Source: a bacterium (lineage in GTDB: Bacteria > Actinomycetota > Acidimicrobiia > Acidimicrobiales > CATQHL01). From it: a stretch of DNA of 28,151 bases. Numbering within the stretch: position 1 is the stretch's first letter; each line of letters opens with the position of its first letter. Made by a program: the position numbers and the translations under genes. The stretch covers positions 1 through 28,151 of the forward strand of contig JAPONU010000026.1 in the NCBI GenBank assembly GCA_026713745.1, given 5' to 3'. This document shows, one piece after another, positions 25,631 to 28,151 of this stretch. The notes beneath the pieces were generated by a model. The model had not been told where the DNA came from. It was given only the letters and a program-made list of their open reading frames with translations, and ran no database searches.

Positions 25631-26694
25631 CCGCCGAGCCGGCGGCGAGTCCCGAACCCCCCCACGCCGTGCCGGCGACCCACGACGAGCCCCACCACGC
25701 ACCCGGCGACGTAGGTGCCCTGTTCGAGCGCGCCCGCGACGGCGACCGCCGGGCGCTCGGTCGGCTGCTCACCTACACCGAGAGGGGTGGGTCGGCTGCC
25801 GACGCGGTGGCCGTCTCCGCCTTGCCGCTCGCCGGCGGCGCACACGTGGTGGGCATCACCGGGGCGCCCGGGGTCGGCAAGTCCACCCTCACCGACCGCC
25901 TGGCGCAGGTCGCCACCGAAGACGGTTGGCGCGTCGCCATCCTGGCGGTCGACCCCTCCTCGCCGCTGACCGGCGGCGCCATTCTCGGCGACAGGGTGCG
26001 GATGAGCAGCGCCGCCGCACCCGGCGGACCGTTCGTGCGCTCCATGGCGAGTCGCGGGCAGTCCGGCGGGCTGGCCCTGGCCGCGCTGGCCGCGGTGCGG
26101 CTGCTGGACGCCACCGGCCACGACCTGGTCATCGTGGAGACCGTCGGCATCGGGCAGGTGGAGGTGGACATCGCCCGCACCGCCGACACCACGATCGTGG
26201 CCGTGAGCCCGGGCTGGGGAGACGCCGTGCAGGCCAACAAGGCCGGACTGCTGGAGATGGCCGACATTTTCGTCGTCAACAAGGCCGACCGGGCCGGAGC
26301 CTCCGACGCGCGGCGCGATCTGGAGTACATGCTGGATCTGGGGCACCGCGACGGCTGGAGGCCGCCGGTGGCGCTCACGGTGGCCACCACCGGCGACGGC
26401 GCCGACGAACTCTTCAAGCACGTGCAGGACCATCGCCACCACCTGCGCAACTCCAGCGCCGGAGCGGACCGGCGTGCCCGTCACGTCGCCGAGGAGGTGC
26501 GCCGCCACCTGCACCGCTGGGTGGACGAGTTGGTGGAACATCCCCCCGAACAGGCTGCGGCGCTGTTCGCACAGGTCGCAGCCGGCCAGGTGGCGCCGGC
26601 GGCCGCCGCGCGGCAACTGGCCGGCGAACTCGGCGAACTCGGCGAACTCGGCGGCGAGAGCCGCGAGGCCGCCGGTGACGACACGGAGGTCTGA
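25627..26694 (+). CDS. meaB: MeaB/ArgK-type GTPase, B12 mutase chaperone
   Basis: A 355-aa G3E-family P-loop GTPase that gates adenosylcobalamin loading and protects acyl-CoA mutases from inactivation. Walker A is GAPGVGKST (G79-T87), ILAVDPSSPLTGGAILGDRVRM is the family switch block, ETVGIGQVE is the switch region (QSE in typical MeaB), and NKAD (N218-D221) gives guanine specificity. The start at ATG 25627 overlaps the small-subunit stop as ATGA; a longer in-frame extension lies inside that gene. The C-terminal helical part ends in GELGELGELGG, coded by a perfect 9-bp triplication. The adjacent position to the mutase genes fits the chaperone role. Confidence 0.93.
   Translation: MTAEPAASPEPPHAVPATHDEPHHAPGDVGALFERARDGDRRALGRLLTYTERGGSAADAVAVSALPLAGGAHVVGITGAPGVGKSTLTDRLAQVATEDGWRVAILAVDPSSPLTGGAILGDRVRMSSAAAPGGPFVRSMASRGQSGGLALAALAAVRLLDATGHDLVIVETVGIGQVEVDIARTADTTIVAVSPGWGDAVQANKAGLLEMADIFVVNKADRAGASDARRDLEYMLDLGHRDGWRPPVALTVATTGDGADELFKHVQDHRHHLRNSSAGADRRARHVAEEVRRHLHRWVDELVEHPPEQAAALFAQVAAGQVAPAAAARQLAGELGELGELGGESREAAGDDTEV
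26623..26649 (+). repeat. Three perfect 9-bp tandem repeats inside meaB
   Basis: GGCGAACTC occurs three times in a row and codes for GEL-GEL-GEL near the C-terminus of the GTPase. It keeps frame, so copy number changes would only lengthen or shorten the tail. Probably replication slippage. Confidence 0.9.
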
Positions 26695-26695
26695 C

Positions 26696-27940
26696 GTGCA
26701 GAGCCCCCTGACCGGAGGACCCGACGCGATCGTGCTGACGGGCTGGCAGCAGGCTCGCGAGGCCTACCGGAGCAAGGACCTGCGCCAGGCCATGTACGAC
26801 GAGGGCGCCGTCATCATGGAGGACTGCCTGCTGGTGCTGCACGGCGAGGCCCACCGGCGGCGCCGGCGCGTGGAGAACCGGCTGTTCCGCCGGGAGGTGT
26901 TCGCCCACTGGGAGCGCGGGGTGCTGGGCGAGACCCTCAACGCGGTCCTGGCACCGTACGTCGCAACCGGACGGGCCGACTTGCGGGCGCTCGGCTACCG
27001 GGCGGCCATCAGCCTCACCGCCACGATCGCGGGCGTGGACCACGACCCCGCCAACGTGGCCCACACCTCGAGGCTGGAGGAATTCGTGGGCACCTTCAGC
27101 GCCGGGGCGACCCTGGCGCACTCCACCCGGGATCCCGATGAGGTCCGGACCGAAGTGCGAGAGCAGTTGCAGGCATTCCGGGTCGAGATGCTGACCGAGT
27201 CCCTCGACCGGCGGCGGGAGTTGCTCGCCCGGCTGGCCCGCGGCCAACTCGCCGAGCAGGACCTTCCCCACGACGTTGCGACGCTGTTGCTCCGCCACCA
27301 GGAGGCCCTCGGCATCACCGATGCGGTGATCGAGCGGGAGATCTGCTTCTACCTGCAGGCCGGGGCCCACAGCACCGCCGACACCTACACCCACGCCCTG
27401 GACGAACTCTTCAGCCGTGGCGTGTCGCACCCCGGGGACCTCGGGCGGGCGGCCACGGATCCCGCCTTCGCCCAGCGCTGCGTGCACGAGTCGTTGCGCC
27501 TCAACCCGGCGAGCCCGGTGGCGTGGCGCGAGCCGCTGCGCACCGTGAGCCTGCGCGACGGCACGGAACTGCCCCAGGGCAGCAGGGTCGTCATCGACCT
27601 CGCCACGGTGAACCGCGACCCGGAGGTGTGGGGGCCCGACGCCGGGGTCTTCAACCCGCACCGGGCCGTTCCCGAGGGTGCCAATGCCTGGGGCCTCAGC
27701 TTCGGCGCAGGGGCGCACGCCTGCATCGGCGCCGAGCTGGACGGCGGAATGGAGCTGCTCGGGGACGGCACGCCCGACGATGATCACCTCTACGGAACAG
27801 TTGCGGTGATGGTCACCGCCACGCTCGTCGCCGGCGGCCGGCCCGACCCGCAGAACCCCCCGGTGCAGGACCCCAATACCAAGCGCCCGCACTTCTCGTC
27901 GTACCCCATCATCTTCACCGGAACCCAGGAGCAGCGATGA
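26696..27940 (+). CDS. Cytochrome P450
   Basis: A soluble bacterial-type P450 monooxygenase of 414 aa. The helix C motif LHGEAHRRRRR, the I-helix oxygen-activation segment AGAHST (A222-T227), ExxR as E265-SLR268, and the haem loop FGAGAHACIG with Cys343 as thiolate ligand are all present. After the haem loop the usual L-helix is atypical: a Gly/Asp-rich stretch (about residues 350-365) precedes a hydrophobic segment, and the C-terminus reads PHFSSYPIIFTG. The start is GTG 26696 with GGAGG 6 nt upstream, one base after the meaB stop. The substrate is unknown. Its place in the mutase operon suggests it oxidises an acid or acyl precursor or product of the mutase. No ferredoxin or reductase gene is in the window. 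Confidence 0.93.
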   Translation: MQSPLTGGPDAIVLTGWQQAREAYRSKDLRQAMYDEGAVIMEDCLLVLHGEAHRRRRRVENRLFRREVFAHWERGVLGETLNAVLAPYVATGRADLRALGYRAAISLTATIAGVDHDPANVAHTSRLEEFVGTFSAGATLAHSTRDPDEVRTEVREQLQAFRVEMLTESLDRRRELLARLARGQLAEQDLPHDVATLLLRHQEALGITDAVIEREICFYLQAGAHSTADTYTHALDELFSRGVSHPGDLGRAATDPAFAQRCVHESLRLNPASPVAWREPLRTVSLRDGTELPQGSRVVIDLATVNRDPEVWGPDAGVFNPHRAVPEGANAWGLSFGAGAHACIGAELDGGMELLGDGTPDDDHLYGTVAVMVTATLVAGGRPDPQNPPVQDPNTKRPHFSSYPIIFTGTQEQR

Positions 27941-28151
27941 CGACCGACCGTTCCCTTCTCGTGACCGGTGGCGCCGTCGGAATCGGTGCCGAGATCGCCC
28001 GGCTCGCAGCAGCTGCGGGCTACCGCGTCGGGGTCCTGGACGTCGACGCCACGGGAGCGCAGGCCACCGCCGAGCGCATCGACGGCGCGGTGGCGCTGGG
28101 GGCCTCGGTCAGTGACGAGGACGAGGTCGAGTCCGCGCTCGACGCCTTCGG
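27937..28151 (+). CDS. Short-chain dehydrogenase/reductase (5' part only)
   Basis: The first 71 residues of an SDR oxidoreductase cut by the window end. The cofactor-binding motif TGGAVGIG (residues 10-17) is clear, and the Asp pair in VLDVD at the end of the second strand suggests NAD(H) rather than NADP(H). The ATG overlaps the P450 stop as ATGA, so it belongs to the mutase operon. It could oxidise the alcohol made by the P450. The catalytic Ser-Tyr-Lys lies outside the window. Confidence 0.88.
   Translation, partial: MTTDRSLLVTGGAVGIGAEIARLAAAAGYRVGVLDVDATGAQATAERIDGAVALGASVSDEDEVESALDAF

Overview
The window is about 28 kb of very GC-rich DNA. It is densely coded, with many GTG starts, ATGA/GTGA gene overlaps, and TAnnnT hexamers 6-7 nt before start codons that lack a Shine-Dalgarno sequence (leaderless style). 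An AddAB-type recombination nuclease, a two-subunit B12 acyl-CoA mutase, a P450 and a branched-chain-type ABC transporter fit an actinobacterium, possibly of the class Acidimicrobiia. That placement is inferred from gene content and style, not from a marker gene.

Left part (1-11.2 kb): malate synthase G (glyoxylate shunt), then a AAA+/DUF4143 ATPase preceded by a tandem array of five 23-bp units. A diverged second copy of the last 67 bp of the malate synthase gene lies just after the ATPase, so the ATPase cassette is bracketed by two glcB 3' ends. On the minus strand follows a two-gene addB-addA operon (double-strand-break repair) with a GTGA overlap.

Middle (11.3-15.2 kb): an FAD-dependent amine-oxidase-like oxidoreductase, then a second AAA+/DUF4143 ATPase. 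It too is preceded by a tandem array of exactly 23-bp period (four units), but with a different sequence. It faces an HNH_2-type endonuclease gene. The two ATPases differ widely in sequence but share domain layout and nearly identical motif positions. Each carries its own promoter-embedded 23-bp array; this pairing is the most unusual feature of the window.

Right-middle (15.2-22.6 kb): a minus-strand cluster MFS - substrate-binding lipoprotein - livH - livM - livG - livF, then a plus-strand cyclophilin-type peptidyl-prolyl isomerase.

Right end (22.7-28.15 kb): a TetR regulator with a dyad in its promoter, divergent from a tightly coupled operon. The operon encodes an acyl-CoA mutase large subunit with the isobutyryl-CoA-mutase-type residues F85/Q203, a small B12-binding subunit, a MeaB-type GTPase chaperone, a cytochrome P450 and an SDR dehydrogenase cut by the window edge. 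It looks like a regulated catabolic or modification pathway joining B12 carbon-skeleton rearrangement to P450 oxidation.
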